This document shows, in pieces, positions 51,213 to 60,130 of a stretch of DNA of 64,000 nucleotides (positions are counted from its first letter, which is position 1; every line of letters starts with the position of its first letter). The stretch spans positions 81,150 to 145,149 of the forward strand of contig DFYY01000037.1 in NCBI GenBank assembly GCA_002383485.1, given 5' to 3'. The notes under the pieces were generated by a model, which worked only from the letters and a program-made list of their open reading frames with translations, did no database searches and had not been told where the DNA came from. Position numbers and translations under genes: made by a program. The DNA is from Bacteroidales bacterium UBA4070. GTDB lineage: Bacteria; Bacteroidota; Bacteroidia; Bacteroidales; VadinHA17.

Positions 51213-52730
51213 ATGAAAAGGGGAAAATTTCGTGTAATAACGCTGAGCGCTGATATACTGATACTTACAATATCATATATCCTGATGTCAATGCTCAAGC
51301 CGGCGGGGTTGAAAGCTTACATCCCGTCGCATATCACATTTTTCGTGATGCTTGCGGCGCTGTGGATCATCGTCTCCATCGCCGGGGGCAAGATCGGTCG
51401 CGGCCGCATCATCAACCTGAGAACCCTCTTTGCACGCGTCCTTACCGTGAACCTTATCGCCACATCGGTTGCCGCGCTGTTTCTATTCGCTCTGCGTGAC
51501 CTCGGTTACTCGAGGCAGGTGGTCTTCGGAACGGCCATAACCGCAACATTCCTCGAGCTGGTGCTTGGCTCGCTCTACCTCGCCTTCCGCAAGGCGCCGC
51601 TGATAACGCCGGCAGAGATGCGGCTTACCGAGCAGGAACTGGTGGCGCGCACACAGCCACGTGACTCCGCTGAGATCATCCCCGATCCCGCACTGACTGT
51701 GCGTCTCCAGGAGGGCTGCTCGCGCGTGCGGGCCGAGGCGCTCTCATCAATGATCAGCAGGGAGGATGCGGCGCAACTGGCAATCGTTTCAACCGCCGAG
51801 GCGTTCAACATTCAGAACCTCGAGCACCCAAGTTACACGTGCATAATCAACCTCAAGCCAATGAACAGCATCAGGAAGCTCGACAGGTTCCTTGACACCG
51901 TCAACTCGCGGCTCGGCGACGACGGGCTGTTTCTCTGCTCGGTGGAGACGCTGGAGCAGCGGGCGCAGAGGCTGAAGGAGAAATATTCCGCGGCTGTCTG
52001 GTACCTCATCGTGATCCCCGATTTCATCTTCAACCGCGTCATCCCGAGGATGCGCCTCACGCGCGGTCTGTGGGAGTTCGTCACCCGCGGAGCCAATGCA
52101 CCCTTCTCGAGGGCGGAGGCGCTGGGACGGCTGAGTCGCGCCGGCTTCGCCATAAGGCAGGAGAAATTCGCAGGTAACATGCTGTGCATCAAGGCCGAAC
52201 GTCGCTCTGCGCCTCAACCGGTCAACGAGAACGGCTACGGGATGATAATAACGCTGCCGCGGATCGGTCGCGACGGAAGGACATTCAACGTATACAAGCT
52301 TCGCACGATGCACCCCTACTCGGAGTATATACAGGATTACGTTTACGGGCTGCACTCCATTGCCGACGGCGGGAAGATGCAGCACGACTTCCGGGTGACA
52401 GTGTGGGGGCGTTTAGCGAGGCGGGTATGGCTTGATGAACTGCCGATGATTGTGAATATTCTGAAGGGTGATCTCAAGCTGTTTGGGGTGAGGCCGCTCT
52501 CGAGGCATTATTTCAGCCTGTATGACGATGACACCCGCGACCGCCGCCTGCAGTACAAGCCGGGGCTGCTGCCGCCCTACTATGCCGATCTGCCGACAGG
52601 GCTGGAGGCGATACAGCACTCCGAGCTGAGGTATTTCGATTCATGGGACCGCAATCCCCTGGGCACCGATATCCGGTATTTTGCCCGCAGCATGTATAAT
52701 ATTTTCTTCAGGAATGCCAGGTCAGCCTAA
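51213..52730 (+). CDS. Polyprenyl-phosphate sugar transferase, long and atypical form
   Basis: 505 residues from ATG 51213 (MKRGKFRVITLSADI). Four N-terminal membrane helices (about 8-25, 36-57, 70-90, 105-125), a soluble middle domain (about 130-340) and a C-terminal sugar-transferase part: IGRDGRTFNVYKLRTM, RVWLDELPMIVNILKGDLKLFGVRPLSRHYF, YKPGLLPPYYADLP. The DE pair is kept (LDELP). The GxRPLS block replaces the usual VGPRP. GC-rich and divergent from the Wzi-like gene. It likely starts a second surface glycan. Confidence 0.8.
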   Translation: MKRGKFRVITLSADILILTISYILMSMLKPAGLKAYIPSHITFFVMLAALWIIVSIAGGKIGRGRIINLRTLFARVLTVNLIATSVAALFLFALRDLGYSRQVVFGTAITATFLELVLGSLYLAFRKAPLITPAEMRLTEQELVARTQPRDSAEIIPDPALTVRLQEGCSRVRAEALSSMISREDAAQLAIVSTAEAFNIQNLEHPSYTCIINLKPMNSIRKLDRFLDTVNSRLGDDGLFLCSVETLEQRAQRLKEKYSAAVWYLIVIPDFIFNRVIPRMRLTRGLWEFVTRGANAPFSRAEALGRLSRAGFAIRQEKFAGNMLCIKAERRSAPQPVNENGYGMIITLPRIGRDGRTFNVYKLRTMHPYSEYIQDYVYGLHSIADGGKMQHDFRVTVWGRLARRVWLDELPMIVNILKGDLKLFGVRPLSRHYFSLYDDDTRDRRLQYKPGLLPPYYADLPTGLEAIQHSELRYFDSWDRNPLGTDIRYFARSMYNIFFRNARSA

Positions 52731-52731
52731 G

Positions 52732-52794
52732 GATTTGCGAATTGCGAGTTGCGATTTGCGAGTTGCGAGTTGCGAATTGCGATGTGCGAGTTGC
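52732..52794 (+). repeat. Heptamer tandem array (9 x GANTTGC)
   Basis: Nine 7-bp units in a row (GATTTGC, GAATTGC, GAGTTGC, with one GATGTGC), between convergent genes. The same heptamer occurs near 59951 and 60061. Confidence 0.9.
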
Positions 52795-52858
52795 GCTGTG
52801 GCATAGCTCCTCCATCTGTTGACAGACGGTCTGACGGTCCATATAGAAATTAAAATAA

Positions 52859-54226
52859 TTAATGGTCACCCATGATGACCCAATAACCGGATTTCCGTCC
52901 TCCTGTTCTTCTGAGAAGCTTTTCAGTCTTTAAATGTTCAATATCCCGGATAATGCTCCTCGTGCTTACACCACAAATGGCAGCCAACTCTGAAATAGTA
53001 ACTTCGCTGTTATCGTTGATCAAAGTCAAAATGAACTCACGTCTTTCTTTTGTGACATCTTTTGTGACATCTTTTGTGACATCTTTTGTGACATTGATTC
53101 TTTTCTTAAAAAGAGTGACCTTGAATCCATTGAAAACTTCCTCAAAAACAGGTGGAACAATCCCATAATCCTTACAGATATTGAGAATTCGTTTTATACC
53201 CGACCCATACCGTTCTATCATGCCTGTTTCCTTGAAGGCTCTGGCAATTAATTTATTTCTACATTGAGATATGTAGTTTCCAGATAACAGATCATTTACA
53301 GTTATTCCTCCTATTAGTCTACCCGGATTATAGAATTCAATGCATTCATCAAAGATTTTAATAATGCTCCCAGAGCTGTCGCGGTAATCTCTGTGTACCA
53401 CCATATTAGTGATGATCTCGCGAATAGCATCTATAGGATAATCAAGCCTTTCAGTGCGCTGAAGAGCTCCAGTGAAAATATATTCAACCATCAGATGCTT
53501 TTTAATAAAGCTGGAGAGTTCCTCCACTTCTGTAAATAGGTCGGTATTCAATGATAGACTATCAATGATGGATGTTTGTCCCTTAAACCTTCCAGCCTGG
53601 ACATCGCTAATAATGCAGTAATCCTTGACAAATAGGAGATAACCGCCAAAAGTCAGTTGATTTTTGCGGGTTATTTCTAACTTCTCCAGGAATTCAGGTG
53701 GATCACTTACTAATACACTTCCAGTTTGTTGTTCTATTCTGCTCAGGTAACTGCGAACTTTATCCAAAGATATGCTATCAACGCCATGGCCTGGGTCAAT
53801 ATAGTAATCCCAGCTGGAGTTGATTGTTTTCAAGTGCTCATTGGCAATTTCATCTGTATTCATTAAATGATTCGCATTGGCAATTCGTTTAAAGTATTTG
53901 CTACGCATCGAAACCGGCTTAATGGGATACTCAGTAACAGTGACAATGACTACTACCCTTCCGTCATATTCCAGACTCTCCACAACAGGAACCAAAGCAG
54001 GGGATGTTTTATTCTTTATTTCGTTAAGCCAGTTTTGAGCAGATTCATGATTTATTGTCACACCGGATACCTTTCTGTCATCTGAAATCCCAATCAGAAC
54101 AGAGCCACCTGATGTATTGGCAAATGCAACAAGTGTTTCAATTACCTTGTTGTCGAATGAGCTTTTGAATTCAACCCGTAGTCCCTCCCCTTCAGCTAAC
54201 AATATGCCAATGTCTTTAGAATTCAT
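52859..54226 (-). CDS. AlbA_2 (Schlafen-type) ATP-binding transcriptional regulator-like protein
   Basis: 455 residues from ATG 54226 (MNSKDIGILLAEGEG). AlbA_2 domain at about 1-120 (EFKSSFDNKVIETLVAFANTSGGSVLIGISDD), a middle ATPase-like part of the HATPase_c_4 type (PIDAIREIITNMVVHRDY, GSGIKRIL), and a C-terminal winged helix (ISELAAICGVSTRSIIRDIEHLK). A linker of four 12-bp repeats encodes VTKD x3 and VTKE. Likely stress or defence-linked regulator; target unknown. Confidence 0.78.
   Translation of the reverse strand: MNSKDIGILLAEGEGLRVEFKSSFDNKVIETLVAFANTSGGSVLIGISDDRKVSGVTINHESAQNWLNEIKNKTSPALVPVVESLEYDGRVVVIVTVTEYPIKPVSMRSKYFKRIANANHLMNTDEIANEHLKTINSSWDYYIDPGHGVDSISLDKVRSYLSRIEQQTGSVLVSDPPEFLEKLEITRKNQLTFGGYLLFVKDYCIISDVQAGRFKGQTSIIDSLSLNTDLFTEVEELSSFIKKHLMVEYIFTGALQRTERLDYPIDAIREIITNMVVHRDYRDSSGSIIKIFDECIEFYNPGRLIGGITVNDLLSGNYISQCRNKLIARAFKETGMIERYGSGIKRILNICKDYGIVPPVFEEVFNGFKVTLFKKRINVTKDVTKDVTKDVTKERREFILTLINDNSEVTISELAAICGVSTRSIIRDIEHLKTEKLLRRTGGRKSGYWVIMGDH
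53048..53095 (-). repeat. 12-bp tandem repeat coding VTKD units
   Basis: Four copies of TTTTGTGACATC (the last ends T), in frame in the linker before the C-terminal winged helix of the AlbA_2 protein. Copy-number change would keep the frame. Confidence 0.9.
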
Positions 54227-54416
54227 CGATTCAAAGAGATCTGAGATTAAGAAATGCAGCAAAGTGATTTTCGGCCGAAGCTTAATCACAGTTAAAATTA
54301 CGAAAGATCATTTAATTACACACTCTTCTCCCCGGAGATTTTCAGAACAAGAAAGGCCACGGAAAACCCATGACCTTAATCCGTCAGCTGGCGGATGAGA
54401 CACTGAGTCCCCTGGC

Positions 54417-54794
54417 TTATTTTTGCTTCAGCTTTGCCTCCATGCACAGTGTGGCATGGGGTACGGCGCGGAGACGCTCCTTGCTTATGAGCTGGCCTGT
54501 CTCGCGACAGATGCCGTAGGTTTTGTTCTCTATGCGTACCAGGGCAGCCTGCAAGTGCTGTATGAACTTCAGCTGACGCTGTGCGAGCCTGCCGGCCTCT
54601 TCTTTTGACAGTGTGGTTGCACCCTCTTCCAGCACCTTGAAGGTGGGCGAGGTATCCATCGTATCGTTGTTATCCTCGTGGGTTATGCTTGCCTTGAGGA
54701 CATCATAATCCCTCCTGGCTTTCTCGAGTTTTGCCATGATGATCTGCCTGAATTCCTCCAGCTCCTCATCCGAATATCTTGTCTTTTCTGCCAT
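54417..54794 (-). CDS. TraR/DksA-family protein
   Basis: 125 residues from ATG 54794 (MAEKTRYSDEEL); the TACATTTG box at 54827-54820 rules out the ATG at 54833. N-terminal coiled coil (about 8-80) and a C-terminal finger YGICRETGQLISKERLRAVPHATLCMEAK with only one Cys of each CxxC pair, so zinc binding may be lost or altered. DksA-like proteins bind RNA polymerase in the secondary channel and adjust rRNA and amino-acid promoters. Reduced-Cys variants are common in Bacteroidota. Confidence 0.85.
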   Translation of the reverse strand: MAEKTRYSDEELEEFRQIIMAKLEKARRDYDVLKASITHEDNNDTMDTSPTFKVLEEGATTLSKEEAGRLAQRQLKFIQHLQAALVRIENKTYGICRETGQLISKERLRAVPHATLCMEAKLKQK

Positions 54795-54819
54795 GGCTAC
54801 CGGTGTTAGTATTATCCGG

Positions 54820-54827
54820 CAAATGTA
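54820..54827 (-). promoter_or_regulatory. -7 box of the DksA-like gene
   Basis: Minus strand 54827-54820 reads TACATTTG (TAnnTTTG), 25 bp before ATG 54794. Confidence 0.55.
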
Positions 54828-54870
54828 ATACAAAATATGATATATTCTTCATTAATGATTGGAGGCAATT

Positions 54871-54993
54871 ATACCCTGGGGATTCAAGAACTGTGGTATA
54901 GTGCACAAAGGCATAATCAGCCTCGCAGAGGCTGAAGAATTGTAGAATAGTGCACAAAGGCGCCCCCAGCCTCGTAGAGGCTGAAGAATTGTA
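54871..54993 (+). repeat. Tandem array of YGTAG-loop hairpin repeats, 49-bp period
   Basis: A degenerate unit (54871-54893), then AGCCT-CGCAG-AGGCT plus GAAGAATTGTA (54919-54944) and AGCCT-CGTAG-AGGCT plus GAAGAATTGTA (54968-54993). The linker TAGTGCACAAAGGC recurs, giving an exact 49-bp spacing. Lies between the divergent starts/ends of the DksA-like and ATPase genes. Confidence 0.85.
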
Positions 54994-55004
54994 AAAGAAG
55001 ACCC

Positions 55005-56189
55005 CTAAAAAACCTCCCCCATACCCATCTTTAGAAACTCCTGCCATGGCATGCCGCTATCCCCGATGAGCATCACCCTGGCATGCGGATATTCCTTCCT
55101 GAACTGCTCCAGCCCTGATCTGTTTCGCGTCCTTCCGCTTTTTACCTCCAACGCCAGAATATTCTCATCTCTGACCAGTACAAAATCGACTTCCATATTA
55201 CCTTTTCTCCAATAAAAAAGCCTGTAATAGCCCTTCATGTGGCCGTCGAGCAGATGTGCTCCCACGGAAGATTCCACATATCTTCCCCATTTATCAGGAT
55301 GTTCTCTGATACCTCTGAAAAGTTCAGTATCTGACGAGCTCATAAGGGCAGTATTGTGTACCATAAACTTCGGGCTCGAAGATCGTTGCCTGGCAACACT
55401 CCCTGAATACTTTTCAATACCTGAAAGTAATCCCGCAGATCCAAGAAGTGTCAGATAATGCGACAAAGTCGTTGTGTTACCGGAATCCTGCAACTGCCCA
55501 AGCACTTTGGTATAAGAGAGCTCCATCCCTGAATACCTGACTCCCATCTCGAAGAGACGGCGCAAAAGAGCAGGCTTATCCACCCTTGTCAGCATCAGGA
55601 TATCACGCGAGATACTGGTCTCAACAATTGAATCGCTGAGATAACGCTTCCATCTTATTTCATCATCAACAATCGCTGCCGAGCCGGGATATCCTCCATA
55701 CCAGACATACTCTTCAGGGCTCCAGCCAAAGGCCTCCTGCATCTCCTTAAGGGTCCAGTGACCCATATAGGTCACCTCAAACCTTCCTCCAAGGGACTCT
55801 GTCAGTCCTTCCTGAAGGAGGAGCCTCGATGAACCCGAGATAATGAGTTTCAGCGAAATTTTATTCCAGGTGTCCTCATCCCAGAGCTTCTTTACCGTCT
55901 CGCTCCAGTTTTCCAACTTCTGGATTTCATCAATGACAAGAACAAGTTCTGCCGTGTCTTCAGTCAGCAGTTTATGTCGTGCCGCCTCCCAGTGTTTTTC
56001 TATCCAGATCGCACCCTGAGGCCCCGCTCCGTCAGCTGATATATAATGCGAAGGAATTTCAAGCCTGTCAAGCAACTGACTGATAAGAGTGGTTTTTCCT
56101 ACCTGCCTGGGGCCTGTAATGACCTGGATGAAGTTTCTTTTCTCTTTTATCCTGGCTTCAAGCTGCTTAATTACCGACCTTTGAAACAT
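55005..56189 (-). CDS. AAA ATPase with DUF4143 domain
   Basis: 394 residues. Walker A GPRQVGKTT (about 26-34), Walker B VLVIDEIQKL, sensor-type ISGSSRLLL. The C-terminal DUF4143 region has WRKGNMEVDFVLVRDENILALEVKSG (PD-(D/E)xK-like nuclease motif). These ATPases are widespread in gut and sediment Bacteroidota; the role is not known, perhaps toxin or defence-like. A second family member lies at 60131-61414, on the other side of ileS. Confidence 0.83.
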   Translation of the reverse strand: MFQRSVIKQLEARIKEKRNFIQVITGPRQVGKTTLISQLLDRLEIPSHYISADGAGPQGAIWIEKHWEAARHKLLTEDTAELVLVIDEIQKLENWSETVKKLWDEDTWNKISLKLIISGSSRLLLQEGLTESLGGRFEVTYMGHWTLKEMQEAFGWSPEEYVWYGGYPGSAAIVDDEIRWKRYLSDSIVETSISRDILMLTRVDKPALLRRLFEMGVRYSGMELSYTKVLGQLQDSGNTTTLSHYLTLLGSAGLLSGIEKYSGSVARQRSSSPKFMVHNTALMSSSDTELFRGIREHPDKWGRYVESSVGAHLLDGHMKGYYRLFYWRKGNMEVDFVLVRDENILALEVKSGRTRNRSGLEQFRKEYPHARVMLIGDSGMPWQEFLKMGMGEVF

Positions 56190-56274
56190 ATTGCTTAATT
56201 TTACTAAATATAGTGAGTAAATTTACCAGATATAACTCGTAAATGCAAATTTAATTACTGGTGGATCCCGCTTT

Positions 56275-56376
56275 TACAATTCTTTATCGCCTGCAGCGAT
56301 CAGAGGGGGTTCCCTGCCTTGTACAATTCTTTATCGCCTACAGCGATTATGGGAGGCTCCCTGCCTTGTACAATTC
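56275..56376 (-). repeat. YGTAG-loop hairpin repeats, 47-bp period
   Basis: Read on the minus strand: ATCGC-TGCAG-GCGAT plus AAAGAATTGTA at 56275-56300, ATCGC-TGTAG-GCGAT plus AAAGAATTGTA at 56322-56347, and a tail-only GAATTGTA at 56369-56376. Starts are exactly 47 bp apart. With the ileS promoter this fills the gap 56190-56547. Confidence 0.85.
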
Positions 56377-56510
56377 CTGATACGATACACAAAATCTCAC
56401 TGCTGCCTATTGCCTCTTGCCTCCCCTGCAAGCCGGCTGCTTCGCGTAAATGACCCACCGGGTCATTTACAATCGCTCGCACCTCTACTGCCTTATTTTC
56501 CAACTTTTAC

Positions 56511-56518
56511 TAACTTTG
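56511..56518 (+). promoter_or_regulatory. -7 box of ileS
   Basis: TAACTTTG (exact TAnnTTTG) 29 bp before the ileS ATG; no clear -33 TTG. Confidence 0.55.
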
Positions 56519-56547
56519 CACGCTGTTTACAAAATAGGTAGAGCTGT

Positions 56548-59500
56548 ATGTCTAAGAAATTTCCCGAGTATAAGGGCCTTGACCTCCCGAAGGTGAGCAA
56601 CGCGGTGCTGAAGATGTGGGATGATCATGATACTTTCCGCAAGTCGTTGCGCAGTCGCGACGGCAAGGGCGAATACGTCTTCTTCGAGGGGCCCCCCTCG
56701 GCCAACGGCATGCCCGGGATCCACCACGTAATGTCACGTGCCATCAAGGACACCGTCTGCCGTTTTCGTACGATGCAGGGCTACGAGGTCAAACGCAAGG
56801 CGGGATGGGACACCCACGGCCTGCCCGTCGAACTCGGCGTGGAGAAGTCGCTCGGCATCACCAAGGAAGATATCGGCACGAAGATCACCGTTGACGAATA
56901 CAACAAGGCCTGCCGCAAGGACGTGATGAAGTACACCGATGCGTGGGAAGACCTCACACGCCACATGGGGTACTGGATCGACATGGACAACCCCTACATC
57001 ACATACGACAACAGGTACATAGAGACACTCTGGTATCTGCTCAAACAGCTCTATAACAAGGGATTACTCTACGAGGGCTACACAATACAGCCCTTTTCTC
57101 CCGCCGCCGGCACCGGTCTCAGCTCGCACGAGCTCAACATGCCCGGATGCTACAGGGACGTGAAGGACACCACCTGCATCGCCCTCTTCAGCCTCATCCG
57201 CAATGCGAAATCGGAGTTCCTCTTCAAGGGCATCGATACCGACGGCGTGAAGATAATGGCCTGGACCACAACACCCTGGACCCTTCCTTCAAATACCGCC
57301 CTGGCTGTAGGTCCGGATATCAAATATGTCCGTGTGCGCACAGCGAACCCGTATACATCGGAACCCATCACCGTAATCCTGGCCGGGGAGCTCATCCCGT
57401 CAATCTTCCCGGCGGACAAGAAGCTCGAATATACCGTCACCGGGACTTATAAGGGTTCCGAGCTCAAAGACATTGATTACGAACAGCTTATCGACTGGGT
57501 AAAACCCGACGACGGCGCATTCCGGGTGATAACCGGCGATTTCGTAACAACAGTTGACGGTACCGGTATTGTGCATATCGCTCCCACCTTCGGCGCAGAC
57601 GACTACCGCGCAGGGCGCGAGCACGGCATCCCGCCGCTGATGGTGATGATGTCCGACGGCTTCATGGGCCCGATGGTCGACCGTCGCGGACGCATGGTGC
57701 CGATGGATGACCTCGACCAGGCTTTCGTGGCAACACATGTCAACACCGCCACCTACGGTCGCTTTGCGGGACGGTACGTCAAGAACGAATATGACGACAC
57801 CATCCCGGAAGGCGCAGATACGATCGACGTGGACATCGCCGTGATGCTGAAGCAGCAGGGCAAAGTGTTCCGCATTGAGAAGCAGATACACACCTACCCG
57901 CACTGCTGGCGCACCGATAAACCCGTTCTCTATTACCCGCTCGACTCGTGGTTCATCCGCACCACCGCACTGCGCGAGCGGATGATTGAGCTCAATGACA
58001 CTATCAACTGGAAACCCTCCAGCACCGGCACCGGCCGCTTCGGCAAGTGGCTCGAGAACCTGGTCGACTGGAACCTGTCGCGCTCCCGCTACTGGGGAAC
58101 ACCGCTCCCCATCTGGATGACCGAGGACCGACAGGAAGAGATATGTATCGGTTCAGTGGCCGAACTGAAGATAGAGATAATCCGCAGCATCGATGCGGGG
58201 TATATGCAGCGAAACCCGCTGGAGAACTTCGTTGAGGGCGACTTCTCCACCGAAAACTACTCGCTGCTTGACCTACACAGGCCGTACGTAGATGATATAG
58301 TCCTGGTCAGCGCCACCGGTCGCCCGATGCGTCGCGAGACCGACCTGATAGACGTCTGGTTCGATTCGGGAGCGATGCCTTATGCTCAGGCGCACTGGCC
58401 GTTCGAGAACAAGGAGAACTTTTCTGAAATGTTCCCGGCCGACTTTATCGCCGAAGGCGTCGATCAGACGCGCGGATGGTTCTTCACGCTGCACGCTATC
58501 GCCACGATGATCTCCGATTCAGTTTCGTTTAAAAATATAATATCCAACGGCCTGGTGCTCGACAAGAACGGCAACAAGATGTCGAAGCGCCTCGGCAACG
58601 CCGTCGATCCCTTCTCCGCGCTGGCAACACACGGGGCGGATCCGCTGCGCTGGTACATGCTTACAAACGCACAGCCGTGGGATAACCTTCGCTTCGACAT
58701 ATCCGGTGTGGAGGAGGTGAAGCGCAAATTCTTCGGGACCTTATATAATACATACTCTTTCTTTGCGCTCTACGCGAACGTGGACGGGTTCACAGGTCGC
58801 GAGCCGCAGGTGCCGATGGAGCGGCGTCCGGAGATCGACCGCTGGATAATCTCGCTGCTCAACACGCTTGTGAAGGAGGTGACGGAGCGGTATGACGAAT
58901 ATGACATCACGCCGGCCGGCCGCGCCATTTCCGGGTTTATGACCGAGAATCTCTCCAACTGGTACGTGCGCCTCAACCGCAAGCGCTACTGGGGCGGCGG
59001 GATGGATGACGACAAGCTCTCTGCATACCAGACTCTTTATACATGTCTGGAGACCGTGGCTCTGCTGGCATCACCCATTATCCCCTTCTATGCTGATCGC
59101 ATTTTCACCGACCTGAATGCCCTGAGCGGCAGGTACAGCGAAGAGTCCGTGCATCTGGCGCCCTTCCCTTCCTATGATAAGAACCTGATAGACAAGGACC
59201 TCGAGGAGCGGATGGAGATAGCCCAGAAGATGTCGTCGATGATCCTGGCGCTGCGGCGCAAGGTGAACATCAGGGTTCGCCAGCCGCTGGCGAAGATCAT
59301 GGTGCCTGTGACTGACAACGGGTTCCGCCAGAGGTTCGAGGCGATGCGGCCGCTGATACTTGCCGAGGTCAACGTCAAGGAGGTGGAGTATGTGGACGAC
59401 ACCGCCGGCATTCTGGTGCGTCGCGTGAAGCCTAATTTTAAACTGCTCGGCCCGAAGTTCGGCAAGCAGATGAAGGAGGCCGGCGCTGCAATCATGGCCA

Positions 59501-59949
59501 TGACGCAGAGCGAGATAGCGCAGTTCGAGCGCGACGGCTCCCGCGACCTGCTTCTTGGCGGCGTGGCTCATACCGTGACCACCGGCGAGGTGGAGATCAT
59601 CTCCGAGGATATCCCGGGATGGCTTGTGGCCAACGAGGGGAAGCTGACCGTGGCGCTTGACATCACTGTGACTGAGGAACTGCTGCACGAGGGCATTGCC
59701 CGCGAGTTTGTGAATCGCATCCAGAACATCCGCAAGGAGAGCGGGTTTGAGGTGACTGACAAGATCAGGGTGGTTATTGAGGATCTGCCTTTTGTCTCCG
59801 CCGCCGTGCAAAAGCACTCTGACTATATTGCGTCCCAGACGCTGGCGCTGGAGGTTACTCTTGCCCCCGCCGCCGCCATCACCGGTCCCTCTGCCCGCGA
59901 GACGGACATTGAGGAGCAGGTGGTGAAGGTGCTTGTGGAGAAAGTCTGA
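56548..59949 (+). CDS. ileS: Isoleucyl-tRNA synthetase, long form
   Basis: 1133 residues. HIGH-type motif NGMPGIHHVM (about 53-62), KMSKR at about 676-680, the WFDSGAMPYAQAHWPF block, editing domain in between (about 200-400, including TTPWTLPSNT), and an anticodon-binding C-terminal region (about 770-1000) followed by a C-terminal extension. The length and the lack of the E. coli-type C-terminal zinc finger resemble the eukaryote-like IleRS2 group found in Bacteroidota. Charges tRNA-Ile in the cytoplasm. GC-rich compared with the glycan genes. Confidence 0.95.
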   Translation: MSKKFPEYKGLDLPKVSNAVLKMWDDHDTFRKSLRSRDGKGEYVFFEGPPSANGMPGIHHVMSRAIKDTVCRFRTMQGYEVKRKAGWDTHGLPVELGVEKSLGITKEDIGTKITVDEYNKACRKDVMKYTDAWEDLTRHMGYWIDMDNPYITYDNRYIETLWYLLKQLYNKGLLYEGYTIQPFSPAAGTGLSSHELNMPGCYRDVKDTTCIALFSLIRNAKSEFLFKGIDTDGVKIMAWTTTPWTLPSNTALAVGPDIKYVRVRTANPYTSEPITVILAGELIPSIFPADKKLEYTVTGTYKGSELKDIDYEQLIDWVKPDDGAFRVITGDFVTTVDGTGIVHIAPTFGADDYRAGREHGIPPLMVMMSDGFMGPMVDRRGRMVPMDDLDQAFVATHVNTATYGRFAGRYVKNEYDDTIPEGADTIDVDIAVMLKQQGKVFRIEKQIHTYPHCWRTDKPVLYYPLDSWFIRTTALRERMIELNDTINWKPSSTGTGRFGKWLENLVDWNLSRSRYWGTPLPIWMTEDRQEEICIGSVAELKIEIIRSIDAGYMQRNPLENFVEGDFSTENYSLLDLHRPYVDDIVLVSATGRPMRRETDLIDVWFDSGAMPYAQAHWPFENKENFSEMFPADFIAEGVDQTRGWFFTLHAIATMISDSVSFKNIISNGLVLDKNGNKMSKRLGNAVDPFSALATHGADPLRWYMLTNAQPWDNLRFDISGVEEVKRKFFGTLYNTYSFFALYANVDGFTGREPQVPMERRPEIDRWIISLLNTLVKEVTERYDEYDITPAGRAISGFMTENLSNWYVRLNRKRYWGGGMDDDKLSAYQTLYTCLETVALLASPIIPFYADRIFTDLNALSGRYSEESVHLAPFPSYDKNLIDKDLEERMEIAQKMSSMILALRRKVNIRVRQPLAKIMVPVTDNGFRQRFEAMRPLILAEVNVKEVEYVDDTAGILVRRVKPNFKLLGPKFGKQMKEAGAAIMAMTQSEIAQFERDGSRDLLLGGVAHTVTTGEVEIISEDIPGWLVANEGKLTVALDITVTEELLHEGIAREFVNRIQNIRKESGFEVTDKIRVVIEDLPFVSAAVQKHSDYIASQTLALEVTLAPAAAITGPSARETDIEEQVVKVLVEKV

Positions 59950-59950
59950 G

Positions 59951-60130
59951 GAATTGCGAATTGCGTCCCGATCCGCCAGCCGGCGAATGCGGGATTGATC
60001 CTGCTCCTTCGTCGCAGGCTCAAATTTGCGAATTAGTGCTCGAGGGTTGCAGACCCCAGGGAGTTGCGAGTTGCGAGTTGCGAGTTTCGAATTTGTGCCA
60101 CGAGGGTCGTAGACCCCGGGGAGTTGTAAC
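59951..60130. repeat. Composite repeat region after ileS
   Basis: GAATTGC x2 (59951-59964), CCCG..CGGG stem (59967-59993), a CTGC..GCAG stem (60001-60017), then GGGT-TGCAG-ACCC (60044-60056), GAGTTGC x3 (60061-60081) and GGGT-CGTAG-ACCC (60104-60116) followed by CGGGGAGTTGTAA. All three repeat classes are mixed here, between two convergent genes. Confidence 0.75.

Noticed and set aside
51789..52385. 198-codon minus-strand open frame
   Set aside because: Antisense to the sugar transferase at 51213-52730; Arg/Val-rich shadow.
54871..54993. Possible CRISPR array
   Set aside because: Only three units, the repeated part is itself a palindrome with a tail, the linkers are repeats rather than unique spacers, and no cas gene is present.
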